Positions 6,843 through 6,957 of a stretch of 6,957 nt of DNA are shown here, piece by piece. Source of the stretch: an uncultured Opitutales bacterium (GTDB taxonomy: Bacteria > Verrucomicrobiota > Verrucomicrobiia > Opitutales > UBA2995); contig CALGUT010000077.1 in NCBI GenBank assembly GCA_937920335.1, forward strand, positions 1 through 6,957. Reading direction: 5' to 3'. A model generated the notes under the pieces. The model ran no database searches, was not told where the DNA came from, and saw nothing but the letters and a program-made list of their open reading frames with translations. Position 1 is the stretch's first letter. The number at the start of each line of letters is the position of its first letter. The translations under genes and the position numbers were made by a program.

Positions 6843-6957
6843 AGGGTGTGAACCATTGCCCTGACCGATTTGACTGGATTTATCCTCGGTGCACTCATTG
6901 TTGTAGAGATGAACGGAAATCCGATTATCTTGTTTACCTGTCAGTGTCAGGACCCAG
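6843..6957. other. Right-edge tail with no confident gene
   Basis: After the sulfatase stop, one + frame is open from 6852 to the edge and reads TDLTGFILGALIVVEMNGN, then PIILFTCQC, with possible starts at TTG 6870 or ATG 6909. A minus-strand frame is also open, but it runs into the sulfatase 3' end. The + frame could be the beginning of a next co-directional gene, yet 35 codons cut by the edge are too little to assign. I recognise no family. Confidence 0.25.

Noticed and set aside
6803..6957. Minus-strand open frame entering from the right edge as a convergent gene
   Set aside because: It would overlap the sulfatase 3' end by about 40 bases. Its peptide shows no recognisable family, and the opposite-strand frame looks equally plausible.
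1..6957. CRISPR array, insertion sequence, tRNA, rRNA, integron or phage signature
   Set aside because: I saw no regularly spaced repeats, transposase or integrase motifs, terminal inverted repeats, tRNA cloverleaf or rRNA-like stretch on either strand by eye.

Overview
The window reads as a stretch of chromosome from a free-living, probably marine, Gram-negative heterotroph. The combination of an FGly-type sulfatase, MFS and SSS transporters and an eight-heme cytochrome/TPR lipoprotein is typical of the Planctomycetota-Verrucomicrobiota group, and Opitutae-like Verrucomicrobiota are my best guess. This is inferred from gene content only: no rRNA or other phylogenetic marker is present. Base composition is near 50% GC. 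All recognisable genes are on the + strand.

Layout. (1) 3-659 is the C-terminal half of an MFS transporter, cut by the left edge. (2) 663-1169 is a wrecked sodium:solute symporter gene. It begins 3 nt after the MFS stop, keeps the first membrane helix, carries a stop at codon 5, lacks most of the middle of the protein, and has a +1 frameshift in a run of six G. (3) 1326-3509 encodes an intact putative lipoprotein with eight CXXCH heme-binding motifs, a HEAT-like helical region and C-terminal TPR repeats. (4) 3588-4337 is an intact SDR oxidoreductase. (5) 4399-5199 is a membrane-anchored alpha/beta hydrolase of the Bem46/YfhR type. (6) 5385-6842 is an intact sulfatase of the choline-sulfatase-like group whose maturation motif reads C-V-P-E-R. 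The last 115 bases hold no gene that can be called with confidence.

How the genes fit together. The transporters, sulfatase, SDR and hydrolase would suit uptake and processing of sulfated or otherwise decorated organic matter, but the substrate cannot be read from the sequence. The cytochrome is a stand-alone electron-transfer candidate: no other respiratory gene is visible. The SDR and hydrolase (61 nt apart) could be co-transcribed. The sulfatase follows a 185-nt gap and may have its own promoter, although I could not identify one.

I see no CRISPR array, insertion sequence, tRNA, rRNA or phage gene, and no clearly new system. The points most worth a second look are the collapsed symporter, the octaheme-HEAT-TPR lipoprotein and the unusual sulfatase maturation motif.
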